From contig JACKDV010000001.1 of the NCBI GenBank assembly GCA_020633315.1, positions 186,001 to 250,000 on the forward strand: a stretch of DNA of 64,000 nucleotides, written 5' to 3'. The notes under the pieces were generated by a model. It was not told the origin of the DNA. It did not search any database and saw nothing but the letters and a program-made list of their open reading frames with translations. The stretch's first letter is position 1; every line of letters starts with the position of its first letter. The translations under genes were made by a program, and so were the position numbers. Positions 1-8,900 of this stretch are shown here, one piece after another. This DNA is from Myxococcales bacterium. Its GTDB lineage: Bacteria; Myxococcota_A; Polyangia; Nannocystales; Nannocystaceae.

Positions 1-1080
1 CGGGGGCCGGGTGGACGACAGCGCCAGTCCCAGCCCGACCAGCAGCGCGGAGCCTCCCAGCAGCCCGAGCCATCGCCGACGGGGTGGCGAAGCGGAGGGG
101 CCCGGCCGGGTCGGGCCCGAGGCCTGGCCCACCTGCGCCACCTCGCGTGCGAGCTCGGTGACGCCCGGCTGGCGCTGGCTCGGATCCTTGTGGAGCGCGC
201 GGAGGATCAGCGCCTGGATCGCGGGCACCTCGTTCGGCGCCGCATCGATCGGCTCGGGGCAGGGGGGCTCCTGGGTCAGGTGCTGCACCACCAGATCGGC
301 CACGCTGGGCCCCGGGAACGGCTTGCGCCCCACCAGCAGCTCGAACGCCACGCACCCCAGCGCATACACGTCGGCGCGGGCATCGACGGTCTCGCTGCGC
401 AGCTGCTCCGGGCTCATGTAGCCCGGGCTGCCGAACACGTCCCCCGTATGGGTGATGTCCCTCGTCTCTCGATCCAGGGTGTGGTGCTTGGCGAGGCCGA
501 AGTCGATGAGCGTGACCTTCTCGTCGGGCGTGCCCGCGTTGCGCACGATGATGTTGCTCGGCTTGACGTCGCGGTGCACCACCCCGTGGGAGTGGGCGCA
601 GGCCAGCGCATCCGCGAGCTGGGCCAGGATGGGCGACACGCGGGACCAGGGCAGGGGGCCGTCGCGGCGCAGCACGTCGCTCAGCGACTCGCCCTCGAGC
701 AGCTCCATCACCAGGTACGGCACTCCGCCCTCGTCGCGCGCCACGTCGAGGATCTCCACCACGTGCGGATGCTTCACCAACGCCGCCGCCCGGGCCTCGC
801 GGAGGAAGCGCCGCCCGAGACGCTCGTCATGGGCCAGCTCACGCTGCAGCCGCTTCACGGCCACGCGGATGCGCAGCCCCGTGTGCTCCGCTTCCCAGAC
901 GGTCCCCATCCCGCCCTCGCCGATGCGCCGCAGGAGTCGAAGCTTGTCGCCGAGCAGCTCCGCCTTCGGCTCCGCCGGGGGCTCGCCACCGATGCGTCGC
1001 AAGAGCGCCTCGCGATGGCGATCGACCACCACCGCGTCAGCTCTGCGTTCTCCGAGCCCTCGAGGTCCCACCGCTACCAC
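1..1080 (-). CDS. Ser/Thr protein kinase, C-terminus cut by window edge
   Basis: This is a eukaryote-like (Hanks-type) Ser/Thr kinase read on the minus strand, with about 360 codons visible. The glycine loop GEGGMG lies near residues 54-59, the ATP-binding Lys of VAVKRL near 76, the catalytic HRDVKPSN near 169-176 and IDFG near 192-195, so the catalytic set is complete. A Ser/Thr-rich linker and the start of a hydrophobic helix (GLLGGSALLVGLGLAL) precede the left edge, which suggests a membrane-anchored kinase whose sensor part lies outside the window. The start is taken as GTG at 1080, but other GTG codons lie just downstream, so it is uncertain. It diverges from the sigma factor at 1190. 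Sigma-kinase neighbours recur at 27.7-30.9 kb. Confidence 0.88.
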   Translation of the reverse strand, partial: MVAVGPRGLGERRADAVVVDRHREALLRRIGGEPPAEPKAELLGDKLRLLRRIGEGGMGTVWEAEHTGLRIRVAVKRLQRELAHDERLGRRFLREARAAALVKHPHVVEILDVARDEGGVPYLVMELLEGESLSDVLRRDGPLPWSRVSPILAQLADALACAHSHGVVHRDVKPSNIIVRNAGTPDEKVTLIDFGLAKHHTLDRETRDITHTGDVFGSPGYMSPEQLRSETVDARADVYALGCVAFELLVGRKPFPGPSVADLVVQHLTQEPPCPEPIDAAPNEVPAIQALILRALHKDPSQRQPGVTELAREVAQVGQASGPTRPGPSASPPRRRWLGLLGGSALLVGLGLALSSTRPP

Positions 1081-1189
1081 GGATCCGACGGGGAGGAAGT
1101 CTGATCGAAGGTAGTGGCCTCCGCAAGGCGCGGCACGGGGCGCCGACCTCGGCTCGCCCCGCGCGACGGCGTCCCGCTATCCTTCGGCG

Positions 1190-1816
1190 ATGGACGACGG
1201 AGACCTGCTCGAGCGCTGGCGCGCGGGCGATCGGCACGCGGGGCAGGAGCTCGTCAAGCGTCACTACGACGCCCTGTTCATGTTCTTGTGGGGCAAGCTC
1301 GACGAGCAGACCAGCGCCGACCTCACCCAGGACACCTTCGAGACCCTCTGCGCAGGCGCGGACCGGTTTCGTGGAGACTCCTCCGTGCGGACCTATCTCC
1401 TCGGCATCGCGCGGTGGAAGCTCGTCAACCACCTACGGCGGGTGCAGAAGAACCGCGAGCGCTTCGATCCGATGCACGACGGCATCGACGTCGAGCTCAC
1501 CGAGCGCTCGATGACCTCCCTGTTCGCGCGCCGCGAGCAGGAGGCCCTGCTCGTCCGTGGGCTGCGGTCGCTGCCGCTCGACGACCAGCTGCTGCTCGAG
1601 CTCAAGGAGTACGAGCACCTCCCCGCGCGAGAGCTCGCCGAGATCTTCGGAGTGCCGCAGGGAACGATGGCCGGCCGGATTGCCCGCGCGCGAGAGCGGC
1701 TACGACAGGCGGTGGAGGGGATCGCCGGGAGCGAGTCGGCGGCCGAGCAGGCGTCGCAGGGGCTCGACTCGTACTTCCGTGGGCTTCGCGAGGTGGCCCG
1801 CGAGGTGGCGGGGTAG
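1190..1816 (+). CDS. ECF-type RNA polymerase sigma factor
   Basis: This 208-aa protein has the two-domain layout of an extracytoplasmic-function sigma-70 factor. Region 2 is in the N-terminal half (ADLTQDTFETL, then FRGDSSVRTYLLGIARWKL). Region 4 is in the C-terminal half (LPLDDQLLLELKEYEHLP followed by a helix-turn-helix, ELAEIFGVPQGTMAGRIARA). These proteins direct RNA polymerase to alternative promoters. It is divergently transcribed from a Ser/Thr kinase 109 bp away, so the two probably share a control region and a signalling pathway. No anti-sigma factor is adjacent. It resembles the sigma factor at 27670 in size and layout (MDD start, LLE.WR.GDR motif), so the two are probably paralogues. 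Confidence 0.92.
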   Translation: MDDGDLLERWRAGDRHAGQELVKRHYDALFMFLWGKLDEQTSADLTQDTFETLCAGADRFRGDSSVRTYLLGIARWKLVNHLRRVQKNRERFDPMHDGIDVELTERSMTSLFARREQEALLVRGLRSLPLDDQLLLELKEYEHLPARELAEIFGVPQGTMAGRIARARERLRQAVEGIAGSESAAEQASQGLDSYFRGLREVAREVAG

Positions 1817-1839
1817 GGCGGCGCCGCGGGCCCGAGCGG

Positions 1840-2622
1840 CTAGTAGCCGCCCATTGCCCGCCGGATCGCCGAGTCGATGATCCCTCGCTCCCAGATCGAC
1901 ACCTCGCGGGCGAGTCGCTCGATGGGTCGGGGGCGATTTTCGATCATCTCGCTCAGGCCATCGACGACGCTCTCGAGCGCGGCCACGAGGCTGTCGGTGA
2001 TTCCGAAGCTCCGGTCGAGCCGATCGAGCGCGACGCCGGCCAGCACTCCGACCAGGATGGCGGCCACCAGCGGCCCCGCGGCGAGCGTGGTGACCGCTCC
2101 CACGGCCACGGAGGCGAGCCACCCCGCGCCCGCGGACATGCCGAACTTGATGATGTCGGTCGACAGCGTGCCGATGAGGGTGGTCAGCCGTGCGTCGCCG
2201 TCGCTCAGGATGTACTCCACCACGCGGAGCGAGGCGTAGGCGATGACCGCGATTCCAACCATCTTGGCCGCGCCCCGGGCGACCTGGGAGGGGCTGATCA
2301 CCATGTTGACGACCTTCGGGTTGGTCGTGAGGTAGCGGGTGCCGGTGAGGTTGGGGCGCAGCCCCGGCGCCCCCTTGAGGATGAGGTAGGACTTCTCCCC
2401 GACCGTCTTGATGTACGCCCGGCCCGACAGGCCCAGCTCGCTCACCATCTTGGCCGCCGTCGCCGAGTCCGAGATCGCTCCGTATGCACTCACGAGATCG
2501 ACGCCGGTCGCTGCGGCCAGGTCGTTGTTGATCTCGATGATCATCAGCAGGGTCTGAGAGACGTCGACGCTGCCTCCGTCAGTCTGGACGGTCACTTCAC
2601 CGGTCTCGAAATCGTCAGCCAT
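1840..2622 (-). CDS. Uncharacterised protein with hydrophobic Gly/Ala-rich membrane region
   Basis: I do not recognise a named family with confidence. The 260-aa protein has a soluble N-terminal third, then two hydrophobic stretches around residues 115-135 and 160-200. The second (ASVAVGAVTTLAAGPLVAAI, then LVGVLAGVAL) is a glycine/alanine zipper-like helical hairpin. A charged amphipathic tail ends in IRRAMGGY. There is no signal peptide. Proteins with a soluble head and a Gly-zipper hairpin include membrane-inserting toxins, so an effector role is possible but is inference only. The start overlaps the end of the 62-aa gene upstream by 8 bp, which suggests a two-gene operon. It faces the sigma factor at 1816 across a 23-bp gap. 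Confidence 0.7.
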   Translation of the reverse strand: MADDFETGEVTVQTDGGSVDVSQTLLMIIEINNDLAAATGVDLVSAYGAISDSATAAKMVSELGLSGRAYIKTVGEKSYLILKGAPGLRPNLTGTRYLTTNPKVVNMVISPSQVARGAAKMVGIAVIAYASLRVVEYILSDGDARLTTLIGTLSTDIIKFGMSAGAGWLASVAVGAVTTLAAGPLVAAILVGVLAGVALDRLDRSFGITDSLVAALESVVDGLSEMIENRPRPIERLAREVSIWERGIIDSAIRRAMGGY

Positions 2623-2803
2623 CTTGCCCTCGAATCAGCTCGTAAAGGTCGAGCGCACGCTCCACGGCGCCGCACGTGCCTACGCGGATCATCTCCCCCA
2701 TGAAGACGCCGCCGGCCGACCGATGTCGCACCGGATCCGTCGATCGATCGATCTGTGCAATTCCGAGCCGCCCGTCGACGAGCCCAACCGGTGTGTAGAT
2801 CAT
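2615..2803 (-). CDS. Small protein of unknown function upstream of a membrane protein
   Basis: This 62-aa reading frame starts MIYTPVGLVDG and ends ELIRGQDG. It overlaps the start of the 260-aa Gly-rich membrane protein by 8 bp, and that overlap is the main reason to believe it is real, since coupled genes often look like this. Nothing in the sequence assigns a function: there is no signal peptide, no membrane segment and only one Cys. If the downstream protein is a toxin-like effector, this could be a partner or immunity protein, but that is speculation. It could also be a chance frame. Confidence 0.4.
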   Translation of the reverse strand: MIYTPVGLVDGRLGIAQIDRSTDPVRHRSAGGVFMGEMIRVGTCGAVERALDLYELIRGQDG

Positions 2804-2894
2804 CCCGCGTGCCGGCAGGGGAATCGAAAACAGTCCGCCATGGGTCCCTAGGGGCTGTCCTCGGGGTGGTGTCTGGCCGAGCTCGATCCCTTCG

Positions 2895-3311
2895 TCAACA
2901 GGATCGGAGACGGTGAGCGGCGATGGCCGCCTCGATCTGCGCCTTCGTCGGAGTCCAGGTGAAGGCGGCAGCCTCGAAGCGGGCCGCGGCGGGGATGAGG
3001 TTGGAGCTCGAGTCGGGACGGCGAGCCGGGCCGAGCTGCGCCACAGCCGCTTTCATCTCACGAGCCGTGTCAGCTTGGTTGCGGCACCCATCGGGATCGA
3101 AGGTCAGGATGGCGGGCTCGACGCAGACGACCTCGATGGGGACTCGGTCCTCGAAGAGGACGTAGAGGGTCAAGAGGCGGGCCCGCCTCCCCGAGAGCTC
3201 GGCGATGGGCTCGCGGAGGTTTCCGTCGAGGGCCCGGGTCAGGCGGGTGTGAGAGAGCGGATGCACCGCGCCGTCGTCATCGAAGTAGACGTGCTTCGGG
3301 CGGACGGCCAT
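2895..3311 (-). CDS. Hypothetical protein
   Basis: This 138-aa protein begins MAVRPKHVYFDDDG. I prefer this start over a longer upstream one at 3422, because the 37-residue extension is low-complexity Arg/Pro-rich sequence and would overlap the promoter region of the divergent gene. The sequence is mixed alpha/beta (RLLTLYVLFEDRVPIEVVCV) with a C-terminal helix (TKAQIEAAIAAHRLRSC). No signal peptide or membrane segment is seen and no family is recognised. It diverges from the Sel1-repeat lipoprotein gene at 3421, with about 110 bp between the starts. Confidence 0.6.
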   Translation of the reverse strand: MAVRPKHVYFDDDGAVHPLSHTRLTRALDGNLREPIAELSGRRARLLTLYVLFEDRVPIEVVCVEPAILTFDPDGCRNQADTAREMKAAVAQLGPARRPDSSSNLIPAAARFEAAAFTWTPTKAQIEAAIAAHRLRSC

Positions 3312-3420
3312 GGAGGACGTGTAGCAGAGGGGACGGTGGCGGTCGAATCCGCCTGGCCCCGGTGGGGATCTTCGTTTGCCCTTGCGGCGATCAGGATCAC
3401 TGTGGCGTCCTACAGGCGCC

Positions 3421-5004
3421 ATGGCCTTCCAGAAGTCCCTTGCATGCGTGCTCGTCCTGCTTTCGACGTCGTGTGGCGGAAAAGCGGGCGAGGTCGTCCG
3501 TCCAGATGCACCCAGCGCAGCGGAGGCAATCGGCGAGGCTTCGTGCGGGGCGGCGCAGAAGTCGACCGCACCGCTCGTTGTCGACTGGAGCTCACAGCAA
3601 CGCGTCGACCTCGAGGTGGCGATGAAGCGCGGGACCGTGGCCCTCCGGTACGGATGTGACGAGGTGGAGCTGCTCGCAGATTGCCGGATCCCCGGGAGCT
3701 ACGCGTTCGTCGGCGTCTCTCGCAAGGAGGATGTCGTGAGTCTCTCGTCGTCGGACGAGCTCAAGGCGAGCCTCCCCGTCGGCGCCGCGAGACTGGCGGC
3801 CGAGGTCGCCGGCGAGGCAAAGCTGGACTTGGCCATGGTCCTGGTCGGGAAAGCCTCGTCGGGGTGGACTGCGCTCACCCGGACCGACCTTCCGGCGGGA
3901 TGCGAGTCGGCCACCCACGTGGTGCGGGCGGCCACCCTTGGCGCGTTCTCCCTGGCCCGCGGCAGCGAAGGCCGTGTGGCTACCGCGGCCGAAGCGTTCG
4001 GCGCTGGGGCGGGAGGGAGCTCGACGAGCGCGAAGAACCTGCTGGTTCGCGACGGAGACCTCGAGTCGTGCCTCGGCTCGACGCGCGAAGCGACTAGGCC
4101 GCCGGAGGGGTGTGGGGCGACCATCCGGCTGGAGTTGGAACCCGTCGTCGAGTCCGCCTCCCTGCCGAAGGGGCCGCCTCCGGTTGCCACGGTCGCATGC
4201 CCGCCGGGTGCTGCGTCCTCGGGCGGAGTGTGCAGGCCACTGTCGCTGCCCCACGTATGCAAGCCCGACGACGAAGCGGACTGCGAGGCGCAGTGCGAGG
4301 CGGGGGGCTTGGAGAGTTGCTACCACCTGGGGCGATTGCGGATCGACTGGACGCCGACCGGGTTGGGCGCTTCAGCTCAGGACGAGGCGCGTCCCTTGTT
4401 GGAGCGAGCGTGCGATGGTGGCGTGGCCGAGTCGTGTGTGGCGCTAGGGGAGGTGTTGATCGCAGAGACGGCCGGCCGCGACCTCGCGACCCAGCGGGCT
4501 GCGATTCAACAGGCGGGCGCCCTATGGGATGCGGCCTGCGAGGCCGGCAGCGGCCGAGGCTGTGGCTTGCGGGCGTTCCAGTTCTCCCAGGACGGACCGT
4601 TGCCCGACGCCGCCGCACATCGCCCGCTTGCCCAGCGGGCGTGTGATCTGGGCGATGGTCTCGGCTGTGCCCTGCTGGCGAACGCGCAGATCCAGGGGTT
4701 CGGAATGCCTCCAGATCGCGATGGTGGCTACGCGGTGCTTGAGCGCGCGTGTCGTGCTGCGGACGCACAGTCCTGCCGACGCTTGGCGGTGGTCCGGTAC
4801 GCCGGAACCGATCAATCGATCTCGCCCACGATCGTCGGCCTCCCCGTCGACGAGGCGGCCGGGATCCGCTTCGGACTTCGAGCCTGTCGGCTCGAGCCGG
4901 AGGCCTGCGGGATCGATCGGACGATCGGCATGGTCGACGCCGCCGTGGCCAAGGCCTTTCGTGCCGACATGTGCAGCGCGGGCTACGGAGGGTTGTGCGA
5001 CTGA
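3421..5004 (+). CDS. Lipoprotein with Cys-rich Sel1-like repeats
   Basis: The 527-aa product starts MAFQKSLACVLVLLSTSCGG, a type II signal peptide with the lipidated Cys in STSC, so it is a predicted membrane lipoprotein. The N-terminal 250 residues are not recognised. From about residue 275 there are Sel1-like tetratricopeptide repeats of the disulfide-rich kind, each with an A/G-x-x-x-x-C pattern (EACDGGVAESCVALGEVL, ACDLGDGLGCALLANAQ, ACRAADAQSCRRLAVV). Such repeats normally mediate protein-protein contacts outside the cytoplasm. A start at 3376 is also open, but the extra 15 residues would spoil the signal peptide. Substrate and role are unknown. Confidence 0.8.
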   Translation: MAFQKSLACVLVLLSTSCGGKAGEVVRPDAPSAAEAIGEASCGAAQKSTAPLVVDWSSQQRVDLEVAMKRGTVALRYGCDEVELLADCRIPGSYAFVGVSRKEDVVSLSSSDELKASLPVGAARLAAEVAGEAKLDLAMVLVGKASSGWTALTRTDLPAGCESATHVVRAATLGAFSLARGSEGRVATAAEAFGAGAGGSSTSAKNLLVRDGDLESCLGSTREATRPPEGCGATIRLELEPVVESASLPKGPPPVATVACPPGAASSGGVCRPLSLPHVCKPDDEADCEAQCEAGGLESCYHLGRLRIDWTPTGLGASAQDEARPLLERACDGGVAESCVALGEVLIAETAGRDLATQRAAIQQAGALWDAACEAGSGRGCGLRAFQFSQDGPLPDAAAHRPLAQRACDLGDGLGCALLANAQIQGFGMPPDRDGGYAVLERACRAADAQSCRRLAVVRYAGTDQSISPTIVGLPVDEAAGIRFGLRACRLEPEACGIDRTIGMVDAAVAKAFRADMCSAGYGGLCD

Positions 5005-5135
5005 TGGCCCGACCGCGATCGTGAGCGGGCCGAGGAACGCCCGCAGGAGCTCGACGGCTGGTGGTTCCGGTTCTGCCCCGATGAACCGCGGCGCTCGAGG
5101 GAGGCGTCGTCGCAGCCGCTCCTCGACGACGACAG
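5005..5135 (+). other. Degenerate sequence between lipoprotein gene and integrase remnant
   Basis: This stretch has no complete gene. One plus-strand frame reads protein-like sequence (ELDGWWFRFCPDEP, then DDDRWLTSEE), which resembles a DNA-binding or excisionase-type start (WLTSEE), but it has no start codon and runs into the next remnant in another frame. I read it as decayed mobile-element sequence that belongs with the integrase fragment. Confidence 0.3.
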
Positions 5136-5372
5136 ATGGCTCACCTCGGAGGAGACGACGTCCCCAGCCGTGTCGTCATGCTGTGGGGCGGCTGGACCAG
5201 CGAGGCCATGCTCAACCGCTACGCTCACCTCGCTCCACGCGAGGTCGAGTCCTTCATCAACCGCATTGCCCCTCCGGGCGCTCCATTGCGGGTGGTGAAA
5301 GAGCCACCGGCCCAGGAGCCGCGGCACCATAGCGGCACCGCTGACGAGGAGGATGAGGAAACCGGCTCCTAG
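5136..5372 (+). pseudogene. C-terminal remnant of a tyrosine recombinase/phage integrase
   Basis: The frame contains MLWGGWTSEAMLNRYAHLAP, which matches the end of the catalytic domain of tyrosine recombinases. In intact enzymes the motif is LGHxSxxxTxxRYAHL, and Tyr in the RYAHL context is the nucleophile. Only the last part of the domain is present, and the Arg/Lys/His-Arg catalytic positions upstream are missing. The frame ends 25 bp from the 3' end of the tRNA-Val gene. Integrases of tRNA-targeting islands and phages usually lie beside the tRNA they use, so this looks like the leftover of an integrated element. The frame has an ATG but no obvious ribosome site and is unlikely to make an active enzyme. 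Confidence 0.65.
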
Positions 5373-5388
5373 CGGTCCCTAGGAGCCG
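5363..5388 (-). terminator. Perfect 10-bp hairpin downstream of tRNA-Val
   Basis: CGGCTCCTAG (5363-5372) and CTAGGAGCCG (5379-5388) form a perfect inverted repeat with a 6-nt loop. It lies 9 bp beyond the 3' end of the tRNA-Val gene in the direction of tRNA transcription, so a transcription terminator or 3' processing element is the likely role. There is only a weak T-run after the stem on the minus strand. The stop codon of the integrase remnant lies inside the left arm. Confidence 0.5.
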
Positions 5389-5397
5389 ATTTCCGGG

Positions 5398-5471
5398 TGG
5401 GCGCGGCAGGACTCGAACCTGCGACTTCCACCGTGTGAAGGTGGCACTCTAACCAACTGAGTTACGCGCCC
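5398..5471 (-). tRNA. tRNA-Val (anticodon CAC)
   Basis: The minus strand folds as a normal cloverleaf. The acceptor stem is GGGCGCG/CGCGCCC. The D-arm is ACTC..GAGT, the anticodon stem CCACC/GGTGG encloses the 7-nt loop TTCACAC with anticodon CAC (reads GUG Val codons), and the T-arm is GCAGG-TTCGAGT-CCTGC. The discriminator base is A and the 3' CCA is not encoded. The gene sits between an integrase remnant at its 3' side and ridA at its 5' side, so its 3' end is a likely past attachment site. Confidence 0.96.
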
Positions 5472-5562
5472 TGGTCTTGGTCGGTCGGTGTGGCCGCGCT
5501 GTATAGCCAACCCGGCGTCCCCTTGCAATGCCCCCCGCATGTGAGCCAAGTTCGGGCCGCAG

Positions 5563-5961
5563 ATGCCCGTGGAACGCCGAATCATCGCCACCGAGTCCGC
5601 TCCCGCCGCCATCGGGCCCTACAGCCAGGGCGTGGTGGTCAGCGGTGGACGCACCCTGTACTCCTCGGGGCAGATCGCCCTGGACCCCGCCTCGGGCGCG
5701 ATGGTGGGGGAGGGCGATGTGGCGGCCCAGACCCGCCAGGTGCTCGACAACCTCGCGGCCGTGCTCGCGGCGGCAGGCATGGGCTTCGCCGACGTGGTCC
5801 GGGCCGGGATCTTCCTGGCCGACATGGCCGACTTCGCGACGGTCAATGGGCTCTACGCAGAGCGCTTCGCCCAGGCTCCGCCCGCCCGCGCCACGGTCCA
5901 GGTGGCAGGCCTCCCCAAGGGAGCACTGGTGGAAATCGACGTGGTCGCCGTCGCCGATTGA
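5563..5961 (+). CDS. ridA: RidA/YjgF family enamine/imine deaminase
   Basis: This 132-aa protein has the usual length and full motif set of the RidA (YER057c/UK114) family: the N-terminal APAAIGPYSQGV, the central SGQIALDPASGAMV, and the C-terminal PARATVQVAGLPKGALVEID. That last segment carries the conserved substrate-carboxylate-binding Arg and the active-site Glu region. RidA trimers hydrolyse reactive enamine/imine intermediates released by PLP enzymes such as threonine dehydratase, which protects other PLP enzymes in the cytoplasm. It diverges from tRNA-Val and converges with the large kinase gene 22 bp away. It appears monocistronic. Confidence 0.95.
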   Translation: MPVERRIIATESAPAAIGPYSQGVVVSGGRTLYSSGQIALDPASGAMVGEGDVAAQTRQVLDNLAAVLAAAGMGFADVVRAGIFLADMADFATVNGLYAERFAQAPPARATVQVAGLPKGALVEIDVVAVAD

Positions 5962-5982
5962 GCACACGAGGGGCGGGCCGCC

Positions 5983-8900
5983 TCACCAACCACCCAGCGG
6001 CGGCATCAGCATGTCGGTCATGGGCTCGGGCGCCGTCACGCCGGCGCGACGTAGCTCGTCGTCGGCCTCGCTCGCGAGGGCGGCCCCGGCCGCTCCCCCC
6101 AGCAGCTCGCCTCGTCGCTTCTTCATGCAGGCCGCGAACACCCGCATGCCGAGCTCCTCCATGCCGCGCTGAGCCTGCAGGGCCTGCGCCTCGGCCCTCG
6201 AGCGCAGGCCGAGCGCGCGGCTGAGGGCGGCGGAGAGCGACAGCGCGGCGACGGTGGCCCAGCGAGTGCCCTGCTGCCGCAGATCATCGATGTCCTTGCC
6301 GGCACGGCGCAGCATGAGGGCCCGACGCAGCCCCGTGGAGTCGCGGGCCACCCACAGCGCGGTGCAGCCCCGGTCGTGCAGCATGAAGGTGCGAAAGGGC
6401 TGCTTGGTGAGCATCTGCGAGCGCACGATCTCGGGCCACTGCTCCTCGAAGGCTCGCCAGGCGACCTGCGGTCGACGGGCGTAGCGCTCGATGCGGCCGA
6501 AGGTCAGCAGCCGCACGTAGCCGTAGGTGCTGGTCCGTAGCTGCGAGGGCCACTGGTCCTCGCACTCGGCCAGGGCGGCGCGAGCCCGCGGGAGATCGCC
6601 GGCCACGAGCGCGGGCATGGGGCCGAAGGCCACGCGGATCATCAAGGCGGTGTGGAGGTCGTCGCGCTCGGCGGCGTCGGTGAGCGCGACGCTCATGGCG
6701 TGCTCGAGGCCGAGCAGGTCGCCCACGTGGTAGAGCGCCATGATGTGGAAGGTCCGCACCATCGACAGCTCCCAGGCGACGTTGGTGCAGTGCGATCGCA
6801 GGATGGCCTCGGCCTGCTCGAGCCGCGGGGCGGCGTCGACGAAGCGGCCACGGTAGAGGTCGGCCGCGCCGGCGGCGAGCAGAGCGATGGCGTGGGCCCG
6901 CGGGTCGTGTAGGCGCCGGGCCAGGCCGCGCACGCGCTCGACGAGCTCGTCGACGAGGGCCGCCCCCTCGCTGCCCGAGGTGGAGGAGTAGATCGCCTCG
7001 ACCCCGAGGGCCCGCGCCACGCGGTGGGGCTCTCCGGCCTCGAGAGCGAGCAGCAGGTGCTGGGCCTGGAAGCACTGCCCCACGATCACGTTGGACTGCT
7101 GCAGGCCGGTGGCGGCGGTCCAGGTGGTGTCGATGCGTAGCAGGAGCCGAGGGTCGACCTCGGACTCGGGGCGCTCGTGGAAGTCGGTGCCGCGCAGGCG
7201 GATCCGAGCCCGCAGCCACAGGAACCAAGCGAGCGCGGCGCGAGGATCGAAGGAGCCCCGCAGGCCGAGCGCCTCGAGCACGGTCCGCAGCTCGCGGGTC
7301 CCCTCGTCGACCCGGCCGCTGCGGAGCCACTGCTCGGCGGCGTTGCGTCGCAGCGGGATCTGCTGGGTCGAGGAGGCGTGGCGGCAGGCGTCGAGGTAGG
7401 CGGCCGCGGACTCGGCACTGCGACCGGCATGGGCGAGGGCCATGGCCCGGGCCTGCCGCCAACGCTGCTGGGGGGCCGAGGCGCTGGGCACGAGCTCGAG
7501 CGCGAGCGCGTACAGTCGCGCCGCTCGCTCGAAGGCGAGGGCCTCGACGGCGGCAGCGGCCGCCCGGGCCACGTACTCTCCGGCGCGCTGCGGCTGCCGG
7601 GCACCCAAGAGGTGGGTCGCCACCATCTCGGGGTCGGCCCGGGCTCGCTCGAGCACGGCGGCGAGCCGGGCGTGTCCCTCCCGTCGGCGCTCGGGATCCA
7701 AGCGGCCCAGGACGGCGGTGCGAATGCGATCGTGAAAGGGCTCGACGGGATCGCCGGGACGAGGGCCGTGGGTGCGCACGAAGCTGCGGCTGCGCAGGAT
7801 CGCGAGCGCCTCGCCGAGATCGTCGACGCCGGCGGCCTGGGCCACGTGCCCCTGCTCGATGGGGCCGGCCGCGAGGGCGCTCAGCTCGAGCAGCGCCCGG
7901 GCCCCGGCGGGCAGCTCGGCGGCTCGATCGCGGATCAGGCCGTCGAGGGTGAGGCTGCCCTCGACCAGCCGCCGGCCGGCCGCCACGGCGCGCGCGAGCT
8001 CGGCGATGAACAAGGGGCCGCCCTCGGCCTCGGTGACGATCGCCGCGGCCATCGAGGCGGCGTCGTCCCGCGGGCCCAGCAGGTGCAGCGCCAGTGCGTG
8101 GGCGGCGGGAGGAGCCAGCGGCTCCACGGCGATGGTGTCGTGGCGGAGCGCGTGGGCGAGGCGCGAGAGCTCGGCCCGCAGGGCCATCAGCGGCGAGGCT
8201 CGCTCGAGATCCTCGTCGCGGTAGCTGCCCACCAACAGCAGGCCGGGGCGCGATCGCGGCCGCAGCAGGGCCACCAGGATCGCGACGGTGTCGGCGTCGC
8301 ACCACTGCAGATCGTCGAGCACGAGCACCAGCGGCTGGCGTCGGGCCAGGTGCCCGAGCACCTCGCCGAGGGCGGCGACGGCCTGCCGCCTGCGCTCCAC
8401 CGGATCCTCGGGGGACTCCAGGGCGACGCCGGCCAACCCCTCCACGTCGCCGAGCACGGGGAACAGCTGCACGAGCGAGGCCGCCCCGACGACGGGGGGC
8501 AGGGCGTGGCCGCGGGAGCGATCGCGGTGAAGCCGACCCCTCAGCTCGTCGACCAGCTCGTCGAGCCCCTTGTAGGGCATGGACTCGCGCTCGTAGCAGC
8601 GCCCGCGCAGCACCACGGCCCCGTCGCGCAGCTCGTCCACGAAGGCGTCGAGCAAGGTGGACTTGCCCAGGCCCGAGCGACCGTGCAGCAGCAGCACGGC
8701 GGCCCGCCCCGGCTGGCCTCCGTGGGTGTGGGCCAGGGCATCCCGCAGCTCGGCGAGCTCGCGCTCGCGCCCGAAGGCGGCGGGCCCGGTGGGGCGCGAC
8801 CACGAGGGGGCCGCGCTTCGGCCCAGCCGCTCGAGGATCTCCGGCCCGGTGGGGCGCTCGCTCGGATCGCGCCGCAGCAGGGCCGCGCACAGCTCGTCGA

